64,000 bases of DNA, from positions 1 through 64,000 of the forward strand of contig NZ_LNBE01000002.1 of NCBI RefSeq assembly GCF_001445655.1. Direction: 5' to 3'. The translations under genes and the position numbers were made by a program. The notes beneath the pieces are model-generated. The model did no database searches, had not been told where the DNA came from, and saw only the letters and a program-made list of their open reading frames with translations. Source of the DNA: Streptomyces roseifaciens (GTDB taxonomy: Bacteria; Actinomycetota; Actinomycetes; Streptomycetales; Streptomycetaceae). Below are positions 19,666-28,118 of the stretch, piece by piece. Numbering within the stretch: position 1 is the first letter of the stretch; each line of letters opens with the position of its first letter.

Positions 19666-20655
19666 CTACCTGAACAGGCGGTCACCGCTGGTGGCCATGC
19701 GGTGGGTGGAGCTGTGGCGGTTCACCCAGTCGCGGATGAGGTTGACGGCGTTGGCGCACTGCCAGCCGCTGTCGTACTCGTGCTCTCCGGTGAAGTTGCC
19801 GTAGCCCGCGATGATGCCGTCCACGCGCGCATCGCCCAGCAGTTTGTCGACGTACCACGGATCGTTGTAGGTGGTCGTCCAGGACAGTGTGGCCGCGAGC
19901 TGTCCGGCGGCACGGTCCGCGGCGCCCTTCTTCAGTTCCGCGCAGGTGTTGCGGGCGGCTTCGGTGCAGTTGCCGAACCCGTTGGGGATGTTGCCGTCGC
20001 CGTAGTCCATCACCCGGCGACCGGCCGGGAATCCGGAACCGGACCGGTCGAAGGCGCTGCGGACCTGATCGCGGGTCCCGGTCGTGGTGATGCCCTCCAG
20101 TTTGCCGAGCTTGCCCTCCAGGCTCTTCCAGCCCCTGCCGCCGACGTCCGGGGTGCTGCCGCCGTGGTACTCGTAGAAGCCGTAGAGCACCTGGATCCCG
20201 GCGGCCGTCAGCCTCTGCGCCTTGTCGCGCAGTCCGGCGACGCTGCACCCGCGGTTCTGCGCTTCTCCGCAGTAGTTCGGGTCCTTGATGTCCAGCCAGA
20301 CCAGCGCCGGCCGGCGACCTGCGTCGGCGTTGGAGACGATGCGGTCGATCATGCTGTCGAAGCTGGGGCCCCGCCGGTCGTCACCGGCCGAGGAGCAGTC
20401 GTGATAGGCGCGCCATTCGTTCGGATTCCACCAGGCGCAGACGTCGATCTCGATGGCGTTGGCGCCGTGGTCGAGCGCGGCGTCCACGCCGTCCAGGGTG
20501 TCGACCCGGTGCGCGATGGCGTAGATCGCGTGACGCTGGTCGGCTGCTGCCGCCGGGGTCGTACCGAACGCGGTGGCCCCGATGATCCCGCACAGTGCCG
20601 CCATCAGCGCCAGTAACGTCCGCGGGCCGGAGCCATGCCTGAGGTGCGTGGTCAA
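19666..20655 (-). CDS. Secreted sphingomyelinase D / phospholipase D toxin-like enzyme
   Basis: A 329-residue secreted protein. A signal peptide (residues 1 to about 38, ending PAAAA) precedes a GDPD-like barrel. The family catalytic set is present at the expected spacing: His49 (YAIAHRV), Glu69 and Asp71 (NAIEIDV), and His85 (YHDC). LDIKD supplies a further acidic residue. The C terminus has the SMD-tail pattern ATSGDRLF, which is typical of spider and actinobacterial sphingomyelinase D/PLD toxins. Spider homologues make cyclic phosphates from sphingomyelin and lysophospholipids by transphosphatidylation; in Streptomyces the natural substrate is unknown. I start at TTG 20655 because AAGGAG sits 8 bases upstream on this strand; the frame to 20763 lacks a ribosome site and would bury the signal peptide. 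Confidence 0.85.
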   Translation of the reverse strand: MTTHLRHGSGPRTLLALMAALCGIIGATAFGTTPAAAADQRHAIYAIAHRVDTLDGVDAALDHGANAIEIDVCAWWNPNEWRAYHDCSSAGDDRRGPSFDSMIDRIVSNADAGRRPALVWLDIKDPNYCGEAQNRGCSVAGLRDKAQRLTAAGIQVLYGFYEYHGGSTPDVGGRGWKSLEGKLGKLEGITTTGTRDQVRSAFDRSGSGFPAGRRVMDYGDGNIPNGFGNCTEAARNTCAELKKGAADRAAGQLAATLSWTTTYNDPWYVDKLLGDARVDGIIAGYGNFTGEHEYDSGWQCANAVNLIRDWVNRHSSTHRMATSGDRLFR

Positions 20656-21023
20656 GAAAGGTGCTCCTTCATGTCGGTGCCGCCGCCCGGCACACCCCGA
20701 ATCTCTCCATATGCACCAGATCGTTGGATGTGGCGCGTGGACCACCCGAGCTTGCGGGGTCATGTGTCCCGGCCGCCACGAAATCCCGGCACTTCGGGAC
20801 GCTGGAACGCGAAAGTGAGCTTTGACCAGGGGAGAAGCGGGCGGTTTGGGACGCCCGATCGGAACGCTCCGGGCCGCGCCGGGGCGGGGAACGCCCCTGA
20901 GAACGGTTCCGCGCCCGTCCTCCTCAAGGAGGAGGAACGGCGGCCCGTACCCAACCCCCGTGGGATGCGCGAATGCTTCCCCACGGGGATGACCCGGCGG
21001 ATCGTGACTGATGGGGTGGGAGG
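20656..21023. other. Divergent intergenic region
   Basis: A 368-base region between a minus-strand secreted enzyme and the plus-strand Clp-N gene. No gene is supported. Two short inverted repeats are visible: GGGGCG/CGCCCC near 20881-20897 and a TCCTCCT/AGGAGGA pair at 20918-20933 with almost no loop. Promoters for both genes must lie here, but I cannot assign them. Confidence 0.5.
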
Positions 21024-21536
21024 GTGCAAAGCCGCGTGGGAGATACGGGGGCGACGGACGTCGCCCGAGAGGGCCTGTTCAGCGCCGAACTGGCAGCGGC
21101 GGTCGCGGGTGCCCGCAGGCGCGCCGTGCGGGACGGCGACCGGCAGACCGACACCGCCCACCTGCTCCACACCCTGATGGAGTCGGACCCCGAGGTGTGC
21201 CGCGCCGTGGACGGCGGGAGCCCCGGCCGGACCGTACGGCTGCTCGGCTACCTCGTCCAGCGCACCATCGGCTACGGGCTGCGCTGGAGCGGCACCGTCG
21301 AGGACTCCGGCTCGCTGCCCGTCCTCCTCGGCTGCCGGGCGCCCGGCTGGTCGCCCGCCGCGGCCGCCGCCATGGACGGCGCGTTCACCCGGGCCCGTGC
21401 GCGGGGCGACGCCCGCGCGGAAGGGACGGACCTCCTCGCGATGCTCGCCCTGGACCACCGGTGCCGCGCGGCGGAGGTCATGCGCCGGGCCGGAGTCGAC
21501 ACGGAGGCGCTCGCGGCCCGGCTCGACGCCTCGTGA
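21024..21536 (+). CDS. Clp N-terminal repeat (ClpR domain) protein
   Basis: A 170-residue protein made only of a double Clp-N repeat. The first repeat is LTGELAAAV-like with ARRRAVRDGDRQTDTAHLLHTLM; the second has MDGAFTRARARGDARAEGTDLLAMLAL. There is no AAA+ domain, so it is not an unfoldase. It could act as an adaptor or decoy that binds Clp substrates or proteins damaged at arginine. The start is uncertain: GTG 21024 touches GGGAGG at 21018-21023, while GTG 21036 sits 12 bases downstream of it. It stands alone. Confidence 0.75.
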   Translation: MQSRVGDTGATDVAREGLFSAELAAAVAGARRRAVRDGDRQTDTAHLLHTLMESDPEVCRAVDGGSPGRTVRLLGYLVQRTIGYGLRWSGTVEDSGSLPVLLGCRAPGWSPAAAAAMDGAFTRARARGDARAEGTDLLAMLALDHRCRAAEVMRRAGVDTEALAARLDAS

Positions 21537-21658
21537 GTCCCGGAGGACCCGCATCAGTTGCGCCGGGGGCGCGGTGATCCGTCGGTGCGCCGGGGACCCG
21601 AAACCTGTCAGGAGTGTCCGGGGGTGACGCTCCTGTCATCTGCTGGCATGATGACCCG

Positions 21659-22669
21659 ATGCATGCCTCTCAGGAGAGAAGCGCAGGCCTGGGCCTCGCC
21701 CTGGTCTCCGCGCTCGCGTTCGGCGGTTCCGGTGTTGCGGCCAAGCCGCTGATCCAGGCGGGTCTCGACCCGCTCCACGTGGTGTGGCTGCGGGCGGCCG
21801 GCGCCGCCCTGGTCCTGCTGCCGGTCGCCTGGCGTCACCGCGCCCTCGTCACCCGCCGCCCCGCTCTCCTGGCCGGCTTCGGCCTGCTGGCCGTCGCCGG
21901 CGTCCAGGCATGCTACTTCGGTGCGATATCCCGGATCCCGGTCGGCGTGGCCCTGCTCGTCGAATACCTCGGCCCGGCGCTCCTGCTCGGCTGGGTGCGC
22001 TTCGTGCAGCGCCGTCCGGTGAGCCGTGCCGCGGCCGTGGGCGTGGCGCTCGCCGTCGCCGGGCTCGCGTGCGTGGTGGAAGTCTGGTCGGGCATGGGCT
22101 TCGACGCCGTGGGCCTGATGCTGGCCCTCGGCGCCGCCTGCTGCCAGGTCGGCTACTTCGTGCTGTCCGACCACGGGGCCGAGGGCGAGGAGCCCGCCGA
22201 CCCCATCGGCGTCATCGCCTACGGACTGCTGATCGGGGCCCTGGTCCTCACGGTCGTCGCCCGCCCCTGGGGCATGGACTGGTCCGTCCTCGCCGGAAGC
22301 GCCGGGATCAGCGGGACGGAGGTGCCCGCCGTCCTCCTCCTCGCCTGGGTCGTGCTGATCGCCACGGTGGCCGCCTACGCCACCGGCGTGCTCGCCGTGC
22401 GCAGGCTCTCGCCGCAGGTGGCGGGCGTGGTCGCCTGCCTGGAGGCGGTGGTCGCCACGGTGCTGGCCTGGGTGCTGCTCGGCGAGCACCTCTCGCTGCC
22501 GCAGATCGCCGGCGGCGCCCTGGTGCTGGTGGGCGCCTTCATCGCCCAGTCCTCCACGCCCAAGAAGGCCGCCGCGACGCTGGTGGCGCAGGGTGAGGGC
22601 GCAGCGGCGGGCTCCGCGGCGGATGCCGACGGCCAGGGGGAGTTGCCCGCCGGAACCCGCCCCGCCTAG
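21659..22669 (+). CDS. EamA (drug/metabolite) family transporter 1
   Basis: A 336-residue inner-membrane protein with ten predicted helices in two EamA repeats. It starts GLALVSALAFGGSGVAAKPL, and the second repeat ends with the typical LEAVVATVLAWVLLGEHLSLPQIAG. Related transporters such as RhtA export amino acids or other metabolites. A possible -10 (CATGAT, 21647-21652) lies six bases before ATG 21659, which suggests a leaderless mRNA. The last 35 residues are a soluble Ala/Gly-rich tail. Confidence 0.88.
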   Translation: MHASQERSAGLGLALVSALAFGGSGVAAKPLIQAGLDPLHVVWLRAAGAALVLLPVAWRHRALVTRRPALLAGFGLLAVAGVQACYFGAISRIPVGVALLVEYLGPALLLGWVRFVQRRPVSRAAAVGVALAVAGLACVVEVWSGMGFDAVGLMLALGAACCQVGYFVLSDHGAEGEEPADPIGVIAYGLLIGALVLTVVARPWGMDWSVLAGSAGISGTEVPAVLLLAWVVLIATVAAYATGVLAVRRLSPQVAGVVACLEAVVATVLAWVLLGEHLSLPQIAGGALVLVGAFIAQSSTPKKAAATLVAQGEGAAAGSAADADGQGELPAGTRPA

Positions 22670-22672
22670 GGT
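22643..22672 (+). promoter_or_regulatory. Predicted promoter of the leader ORF ahead of the second EamA gene
   Basis: TTGCCC at 22643-22648, an 18-base spacer and TAGGGT at 22667-22672, all within the 3' end of the first EamA gene. The leader ORF ATG follows 7 bases after the -10. Confidence 0.5.
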
Positions 22673-22679
22673 GACGATC

Positions 22680-22715
22680 ATGCACAAGACCGTTCTGCCG
22701 CCTCCCGCCGCCTAG
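22680..22715 (+). CDS. Putative 11-residue leader peptide with a triple proline
   Basis: A minimal ORF, MHKTVLPPPAA, seven bases after a good -10 box, so it would be translated from a leaderless mRNA. The PPP run is the kind of sequence at which ribosomes pause without EF-P. It is followed by a ladder of pairable GC blocks (22730-22763) and then the second EamA gene. It may be an attenuation leader. Translation is not proven, and the peptide could be a chance ORF. Confidence 0.4.
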   Translation: MHKTVLPPPAA

Positions 22716-22729
22716 CGCGGGCGGCCGCA

Positions 22730-22763
22730 CCCGGAAGACCGGGCCCGGGGTGGAGCCCCCGGG
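22730..22763 (+). promoter_or_regulatory. Possible attenuator hairpins before the second EamA gene
   Basis: CCCGG (22730-22734) pairs with CCGGG (22739-22743), and CCCGGGG (22744-22750) pairs with CCCCGGG (22757-22763). The blocks can also pair with each other, so alternative folds compete. The second hairpin is terminator-like but lacks a T-run. Confidence 0.4.
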
Positions 22764-22826
22764 CGGATCGCCGCTGCCCGCACGAGGGACCAGCGATCAC
22801 TTCACGTCTTCCGCGGGAGAACAGTC

Positions 22827-23954
22827 ATGCCCCGTTCCGCTCCTTCGTCCTGCCCGGCCACCGGGCGGCCCGAGCACCTTCAGGCCGGCCCGGCCCCCTC
22901 GTCCTCGTCAACCCCCTTGGCCTCGCCGGATCCGGCAGACGGCATGTCCGTCGGCCGCGGTCTGCTCTACGTGGCCGTCGCGGCCGCCTCCTGGGGGACC
23001 ACCGGCGCCACCGCCGACCTCCTCATGGACAGCAGCGGCCTCGGCCCGGCCGCGCTGACCTTCTGGCGCACCGCGGGCGGTCTCGTCCTGCTGCTGGCCG
23101 CCCGGTTCCTGATGCGGCGCCGCGCGGCCCGTACGCGCGACCGCGCCGTCCGGCCCCACGAGACGTGGCCGCGCAGAACGGCGCGCGTCCTCATCACGGG
23201 CGTCGGCCTGACGGTCTTCCAGACGGCCTACTTCGCGGCCGTGGAGGCGACCGGGATCGCCGTCGGCACCGTGGTCACCCTGGGCGCCTCGCCCGTCCTC
23301 GTCGCCCTCGGCGGCCGGCTGCTCATGGGGGAACGGCTCGGCGCCGGAGGCGTCACGGCCGTCGGCGGCGCGTGCGCCGGACTGGCCGTGCTGATGCTGG
23401 GCAACGACGGCACGGGCGCGGTGCGCCCGGCGGGGGTGGCGCTCGCGCTGCTCTCCGCCGCCGGATACGCCGTCGTGACCGTCTACGCGCGCATCCTGGA
23501 GCGCGAGAAGCGGGCCACGGATCCCTTCACCACGACCGTGACCTCCTTCGTGGTCGGCGCCGTGTGCCTGCTGCCCCTGGCGGCGGCCGAGGGCATGTGG
23601 CCGCAGGACCGGCAGCTGGGCCGCACGCTGGCGCTGGGGGCCTACCTCATGACGGTGCCGACGGCGCTGGCCTACGGGCTGTTCTTCGCGGGGCTCGTGG
23701 TGGTGCGGGCCACGACGGTCTCGGTGATCACCCTGCTGGAGCCGGTGACGGCGGCGGTCATCGCCGTGGCCCTGCTGGGCGAGCACCTCACGGCCGCGAC
23801 CGCGCTCGGCACGGCGGTCCTGCTGTGCGCCGTGGCGGCACTGGCCGCCGCGGAGGCACGCGGACCGGCCGCCCCGGTGCCGGCGGAGCCGCTCGGTGAC
23901 CCGCTCGGTGACCCGCTCCGTGACCCGCTCGGGGTTCCGGTCAGAGAGCGGTGA
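22827..23954 (+). CDS. EamA family transporter 2
   Basis: A 375-residue protein with ten helices and two EamA repeats. It has [19 protein letters not shown] in the first helix and [19 protein letters not shown] in the ninth and tenth. The first 38 residues and the last 35 are soluble and Pro-rich; the tail carries a [15 protein letters not shown] repeat. GGGAGAA precedes ATG 22827, though a start at the internal ATG 22944 (MSVGRGLL) would give a more typical length. The possible leader peptide upstream suggests translation-linked control. The 3' end overlaps the convergent flavoprotein gene by 14 bases. Confidence 0.85.
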   Translation: MPRSAPSSCPATGRPEHLQAGPAPSSSSTPLASPDPADGMSVGRGLLYVAVAAASWGTTGATADLLMDSSGLGPAALTFWRTAGGLVLLLAARFLMRRRAARTRDRAVRPHETWPRRTARVLITGVGLTVFQTAYFAAVEATGIAVGTVVTLGASPVLVALGGRLLMGERLGAGGVTAVGGACAGLAVLMLGNDGTGAVRPAGVALALLSAAGYAVVTVYARILEREKRATDPFTTTVTSFVVGAVCLLPLAAAEGMWPQDRQLGRTLALGAYLMTVPTALAYGLFFAGLVVVRATTVSVITLLEPVTAAVIAVALLGEHLTAATALGTAVLLCAVAALAAAEARGPAAPVPAEPLGDPLGDPLRDPLGVPVRER

Positions 23955-24612
23955 CGTAGCCGGGCACGGGGGTGCCGGGCGCGAGGTGCTTATCGGGTAT
24001 GGGCGTGCCGTACGCGGGGGCCACGGGGACGATGCCGCTCCAGTGGGGGAGGGGCAGGTCCTCGATCTCGTCGTTGACGCCCCCGGTGCGGATCTTCGCG
24101 GAGACCTCGGCGAGGTCGACGCGGAGCACGGCCGTGGCGGCGAGCTCCTTGGCCGAGGCCGGGCGGCAGTCCGCCGACCGGCCCGGCGTGGCCTGCTCCA
24201 CCAGGGCGTCGAGGGCCGCGCGCTTCTCCTGCTCCTCGGTCACCTGCCGGGCGGTCCCGTGCACCACGACCGAGCGGTAGTTGAGGGAGTGGTGGAAGGC
24301 GGAGCGCGCGAGGACGAGGGCGTCGACGTGGGTGACGGTCACGCAGACCGGCATGCCCGCGTCCCCCGCCCGGCCCGCGCCGCGCAGGGGTCGCGAGCCC
24401 GTCGAGCCGTGCACGTAGAGGCGCTCGCCGATGCGCCCGTAGAGCGTCGGCAGGACGACCGGCGCCCCGTCGCGCACGAAGCCCAGGTGGCAGACGTAGC
24501 CCGCGTCGAGGATCGCGTGCACGACCTCGCGGTCGTACGAGGCGCGCTCGCGGACGCGGGTGGGGGTGGTCCGGTCGGTCTGCTCGTACGTGGCGGGCGG
24601 CGCAACAGCCAT
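23941..24612 (-). CDS. Pyridoxamine 5'-phosphate oxidase family flavoprotein
   Basis: A split-barrel FMN-binding protein of about 223 residues. The early strand [22 protein letters not shown] and the loop [14 protein letters not shown] are typical, and [16 protein letters not shown] completes the barrel. The substrate is unknown; it is not a canonical PdxH. I prefer ATG 24612 because GGAG lies six bases upstream; ATG 24624 would put the start inside the 12-base palindrome. It is divergent from a MocR-type regulator, an arrangement that usually means the regulator controls it. It may therefore be connected to vitamin B6. Confidence 0.82.
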   Translation of the reverse strand: MAVAPPATYEQTDRTTPTRVRERASYDREVVHAILDAGYVCHLGFVRDGAPVVLPTLYGRIGERLYVHGSTGSRPLRGAGRAGDAGMPVCVTVTHVDALVLARSAFHHSLNYRSVVVHGTARQVTEEQEKRAALDALVEQATPGRSADCRPASAKELAATAVLRVDLAEVSAKIRTGGVNDEIEDLPLPHWSGIVPVAPAYGTPIPDKHLAPGTPVPGYVTAL

Positions 24613-24640
24613 TGCGAACTCCATTGCACTAGTGCATAAT
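24612..24640 (+). promoter_or_regulatory. Promoter of the MocR gene with a palindromic operator between -35 and -10
   Basis: TTGCGA at 24612-24617, a 17-base spacer and CATAAT at 24635-24640 form a good vegetative promoter. The GTG of the regulator starts 7 bases later. A perfect palindrome TGCACTAGTGCA at 24625-24636 sits across the spacer and -10. Binding there would block this promoter and the start of the divergent flavoprotein gene. Confidence 0.65.
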
Positions 24641-24647
24641 CTGTTTT

Positions 24648-25979
24648 GTGCTAGGAGACTATCGGATCGAAGGTCGTCGCGCAGCAGAGATTTCCGCGAG
24701 CGTGGAGCGCGCCGTGGGCGCGGGCAAGCTCGCTCCGGGCGAACTGCTCCCTCCCATGAGGGAATTGGCGGTCGAGCTGGGGGTCAACCCCAATACGGTC
24801 GCCGCCGCCTACCGGACGCTGCGCGAGCGCGGGGTGATCGAGACGGCCGGGCGCCGCGGCAGCCGCGTGCGCCACCGCCCGGCCAGCACGCCCCGCGAGC
24901 TCATCCACGTCGAGGCCCCCGAGGGCGTCCGGGACGTCTCGGCGGGCAATCCCGATCCCTCCCTGCTCCCCCCGCTCGGCGAGGCGCTCGCCGCTGCCGC
25001 CGCGCGCGCCGCCGAGGCCCCCGCCCTGTACGGAGCCCCCGCCGTCGACACCGAGCTGGAGCGGTTCGCCAGAGCGGCCTTCGACGCGGACGGCATCCCC
25101 GGAGGGCCGCTCGCCGTCACTTCCGGTGCGCTCGACGCCATCGAGCGCGTGCTCGCCGTGCACCTGCGGCCCGGGGATGCCGTCGCGGTCGAGGATCCCG
25201 GCTGGGGCAGCCTCCTCGACCTGGTCCCGGCCCTCGGCCTGCGGCCCGTTCCCCTGCCCGTCGACGACGACGGTCCCCTGCCGGAGGCCGCGGACCGGGT
25301 GCTGCGGCAGGGAGCGCGAGCCGTCGTCGTCACCGGCCGGGCGCAGAACCCCACCGGGGCGGTGGTCGGTGAGGCCCGTGCGCGCGAGCTGCGCGCCGTG
25401 CTCGCCGGCCATCCGCAGGCGCTGCTCATCGAGGACGACCACGGCCACGGGATCGTCGATCTGCCTCTCAACACCCTGACGGGGTGCACCGACCACTGGG
25501 TCGTCGTGCGCTCCGTGGCCAAGGCGTACGGGCCGGACCTGCGGCTCGCGGTGCTCACGGGCGACGCCGTCACCGTGGACCGGGTGCGTGGCCGGCAGCG
25601 GCTGGGCCCCGGCTGGGTCAGCCACATCCTGCAGGACGCCGTCGTCCATCTGTGGCGCAGCGGCGCGGTGGACGCGGCGCAGGTCGCCGGCGCGTACGGG
25701 CGTCGCCGGGATCCGCTGGTCCGGGCCCTGCGCGAGCGGGGGATCGCGGCGCACGGGCGCAGCGGGATGAACGTATGGCTGCCCGTGCCCGACGAGACGG
25801 CGGCGGTCGCGCGGCTGCTGCACGCGGGGTGGGCGGTCGCGCCGGGTGCCCGGTTCCGGCTCGCGTCACCGCCGGCGGTGCGGCTGACGGTCTCGGGCCT
25901 GACCGTGGACGAGATAGTGCCGGTCGCGGACGCCCTTGCCTCCGTGACCCGCCCGTCGGTGGTGGGGCGCTACGACTGA
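24648..25979 (+). CDS. MocR-type regulator (GntR winged helix fused to class I aminotransferase)
   Basis: A 443-residue protein. Residues 1-85 are a GntR winged helix (GELLPPMRELAVELGVNPNTVAAAYRTL). Residues about 95-440 are a fold-type I aminotransferase with the cofactor-binding pattern AQNPTG, an Asp-Asp-His loop (IEDDHGHG) and the PLP lysine in RSVAKAYGPDLR. MocR proteins sense PLP or an amino-acid adduct; PdxR members control vitamin B6 synthesis. The regulator is predicted to bind TGCACTAGTGCA and control itself and the divergent flavoprotein. GTG 24648 is leaderless. Confidence 0.9.
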   Translation: MLGDYRIEGRRAAEISASVERAVGAGKLAPGELLPPMRELAVELGVNPNTVAAAYRTLRERGVIETAGRRGSRVRHRPASTPRELIHVEAPEGVRDVSAGNPDPSLLPPLGEALAAAAARAAEAPALYGAPAVDTELERFARAAFDADGIPGGPLAVTSGALDAIERVLAVHLRPGDAVAVEDPGWGSLLDLVPALGLRPVPLPVDDDGPLPEAADRVLRQGARAVVVTGRAQNPTGAVVGEARARELRAVLAGHPQALLIEDDHGHGIVDLPLNTLTGCTDHWVVVRSVAKAYGPDLRLAVLTGDAVTVDRVRGRQRLGPGWVSHILQDAVVHLWRSGAVDAAQVAGAYGRRRDPLVRALRERGIAAHGRSGMNVWLPVPDETAAVARLLHAGWAVAPGARFRLASPPAVRLTVSGLTVDEIVPVADALASVTRPSVVGRYD

Positions 25980-25980
25980 C

Positions 25981-26025
25981 GGCCCCGCCGCCCGCTCCGG
26001 TGGGCCGGTGCGGGGCGACGGGGCC
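25981..26025. terminator. Bidirectional hairpin between MocR and EamA 3
   Basis: GGCCCCG at 25981-25987 pairs with CGGGGCC at 26019-26025, with inner GC-rich pairing. It sits between two convergent genes, two bases after the regulator stop. Confidence 0.55.
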
Positions 26026-26077
26026 GGGTGATGCAGTGTCGGTCCGGGGTGGGGGAGGAGCGGCGGGTGGAGCGCCG

Positions 26078-27130
26078 TCACTTCCCTTCGGGCAGCTCGG
26101 ACAGCTCGCGGGCCTTGCCCTGGGACGCGCCTCGGGTCTTGCTCCGAGAGCTGCCCTGGGTCTTGCTCTGGGTGAGGGCGGCGCCGGCCAGCACGATCAG
26201 CGCGCCCACGGGGGTGTTCCAGCTGAGCGCCTCCCCGAGGAAGGCCACGCCGGCGATGGTCGCCACGACCGGGACGAGGTAGGTGATCATGGTCGCCGTC
26301 GTGGGCCCGACCTCGGCGACCAGTCCGTACTGCACGAGGAAGGCCAGCCCCGTGCCCAGCGCCCCCAGGGCGAAGACGGCCAGCAGCGGCACGGCGGGGA
26401 AGGAGGTCGGCACCGGGGCGAACACCGGGGCGACGACGGCGAGCTGGGCCGTGCCCAGCAGCAGCTGCGCGCCGGACTTCGACAGGTTGGAGTCGCCGGT
26501 GTCGGCCAGCGTGCGCCGGACGTAGATCCAGCCGACCGCGTAGCTGGCGGAGGCGGCGAGGGCCATCACCGTGCCCGCCGCGTCCTGCCCCGAGAAGCCC
26601 TGCCAGGCCCCGAGCACGGTCAGCACGCCGGCGAAGCCGATGGCCAGCCCCGCGAAGCGGCGCCGGGTCGGCCGGTCCTCGGACAGCGCCACGAGCGAGA
26701 GGAGCATGCCCCACAGCGGGGTCGTGGCGTTGCAGATGCCGGCGAGGGTGGAGGGGATGCGCAGCTCGGCGTAGGCGAAGAGCGTGAAGGGCAGGGCGTT
26801 GAGCAGGAACGCCGCAACGGCCAGGTGCGCCCAGGTGCGTGCGGCGCGCGGCAGGCCCTCCCGCTTCACGGCCAGCATCGTGACCAGCACCGCCGCGCCG
26901 AAGAACATCCGGCCGAAGGAGACGTACAGCGGCGGGAAGCCGTCGGTGCCGAGCTTGATGAACAGGAAGCTGCATCCCCAGATGAGGGCGAGCGCACCGA
27001 AGCGGATCCTCCAGTCCACGGCAGGGCGGCCCTGCTGAGGGGGCGCGGAGGAGACGGGGGGAGCCGGGGGAGCGGGGGAAGCCGCTGGAGCCGAGGGGCC
27101 GGAGGAGCCGGAGCTTGCAGTGGTGCGCAT
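26078..27130 (-). CDS. EamA family transporter 3
   Basis: A 350-residue ten-helix transporter. It opens with a Ser/Pro/Ala-rich cytoplasmic segment (to about residue 38), then ALALIWGCSFLFIKLG. The second repeat has VPVVATIAGVAFLGEALSW. The C terminus is a charged, repeat-like tail (SKTQGSSRSKTRGASQGKA). It is divergent from a LysR gene with 75 bases between them, the standard arrangement in which LysR activates the exporter. The cargo is not known. Confidence 0.88.
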   Translation of the reverse strand: MRTTASSGSSGPSAPAASPAPPAPPVSSAPPQQGRPAVDWRIRFGALALIWGCSFLFIKLGTDGFPPLYVSFGRMFFGAAVLVTMLAVKREGLPRAARTWAHLAVAAFLLNALPFTLFAYAELRIPSTLAGICNATTPLWGMLLSLVALSEDRPTRRRFAGLAIGFAGVLTVLGAWQGFSGQDAAGTVMALAASASYAVGWIYVRRTLADTGDSNLSKSGAQLLLGTAQLAVVAPVFAPVPTSFPAVPLLAVFALGALGTGLAFLVQYGLVAEVGPTTATMITYLVPVVATIAGVAFLGEALSWNTPVGALIVLAGAALTQSKTQGSSRSKTRGASQGKARELSELPEGK

Positions 27131-27171
27131 GACCGTAAGGATGGCGGCGCACCCGCCTTTAGAACAAGTAA

Positions 27172-27207
27172 ATATAAGTGGGGCTCATCGCGTAGGGTTG
27201 CTTATAT
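27172..27207. promoter_or_regulatory. Inverted repeat and leaderless promoter between EamA 3 and lysR
   Basis: ATATAAG at 27172-27178 and CTTATAT at 27201-27207 are perfect inverted arms 22 bases apart, in an otherwise GC-rich region. TAGGGT at 27193-27198 is a -10 for the LysR gene, whose ATG at 27206 lies in the right arm. This is a good candidate LysR binding and autoregulation site. Confidence 0.5.
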
Positions 27208-28117
27208 GTTGAACCTGGAGCGTCTGCGGACCCTCAATGCCGTCGCCCGCCACGGATCCGTGAGCGCCGCGGCGGACGGGCTGCACGTGACGACGTCCGC
27301 CGTCTCCCAGCAGCTCGCCAAGCTGGAGCGGGAGACCGGGCAGCAGCTGCTCGCCAAGCACGGCCGCGGCGTGCGGCTCACCGACGCCGGACGGCTGCTC
27401 GCCGACCACGCCTCGCGGATCCTCTCGCAGGTCGAGCTCGCCCAGGCCGACCTCGAGGCGCAGCGCGGGCAGGCCGTCGGGGAGCTGCTCCTCGGCGCCT
27501 TCCCCACGGCCGCCCGCGGTCTCTTCCCCGCCGCCCTCGCCGGGCTGCGCAGCGCCCACCCCCAGCTGCGGGCCCGGCTGGAGGAGATGGAGCCCGAGGA
27601 GGCCGTGCCCCGGGTGGTCCGCGGCGACATCGACGTCGCGGTCGTCCTCGACTGGTACAACAAGCCCCTGCCCATGCCGGACGGGCTGGCCAAGGCCCCG
27701 ATCCTCGACGACATCGCCGACGTGGCGATGCCGGTGGACCACCCGCTGGCCGGCCGGGACCAGGTCGACCTGGAGGAGTTCGCCGACGACGACTGGGTCT
27801 CCTGGCCCCGCGGCGAGTTCTGCCACGACTGGCTGATGCTCACCCTGCGCGGCAAGGGCATCGAGCCCCGCATCTCCCACATGGCCGAGGAGCACCACAC
27901 CCAGCTCGCCCTGATCGCCGCCGGGCTGGGCGTCGCCGTCGCCCCGCGGCTGGGGCGCGGCCCCGTCCCGGAAGGGGTGCGCGTGGTGCCGGTGCGGCAC
28001 ACCGTGCGCCGCCACGTCTACGCGATCTGGCGCGCGGACGCGGACCGGCGGCCGTCCATCCGCGCGGCGGTCGAGGCGCTGAGGGCGGCGGGGGAGGAGA
28101 TGGCGGGCTCCGCCTAG
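27206..28117 (+). CDS. LysR family transcriptional regulator
   Basis: A 303-residue LysR protein. The N-terminal winged helix (LERLRTLNAVARHGSVSAAADGLHVTTSAVSQQLAKLE) is textbook. The effector domain follows with VVRGDIDVAVVLDW and an AGLGVAVAPRLGRG segment. ATG 27206 is seven bases after a TAGGGT -10 box, so the mRNA is leaderless. It probably controls the divergent EamA transporter. Confidence 0.93.
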   Translation: MLNLERLRTLNAVARHGSVSAAADGLHVTTSAVSQQLAKLERETGQQLLAKHGRGVRLTDAGRLLADHASRILSQVELAQADLEAQRGQAVGELLLGAFPTAARGLFPAALAGLRSAHPQLRARLEEMEPEEAVPRVVRGDIDVAVVLDWYNKPLPMPDGLAKAPILDDIADVAMPVDHPLAGRDQVDLEEFADDDWVSWPRGEFCHDWLMLTLRGKGIEPRISHMAEEHHTQLALIAAGLGVAVAPRLGRGPVPEGVRVVPVRHTVRRHVYAIWRADADRRPSIRAAVEALRAAGEEMAGSA

Positions 28118-28118
28118 G

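Noticed and set aside
21602..21652. A third PafBC-type promoter (CTGTCATCT near 21633) before EamA 1
   Set aside because: The spacing to the -10 is 5 rather than 8 bases and the GTG part of the motif is missing.
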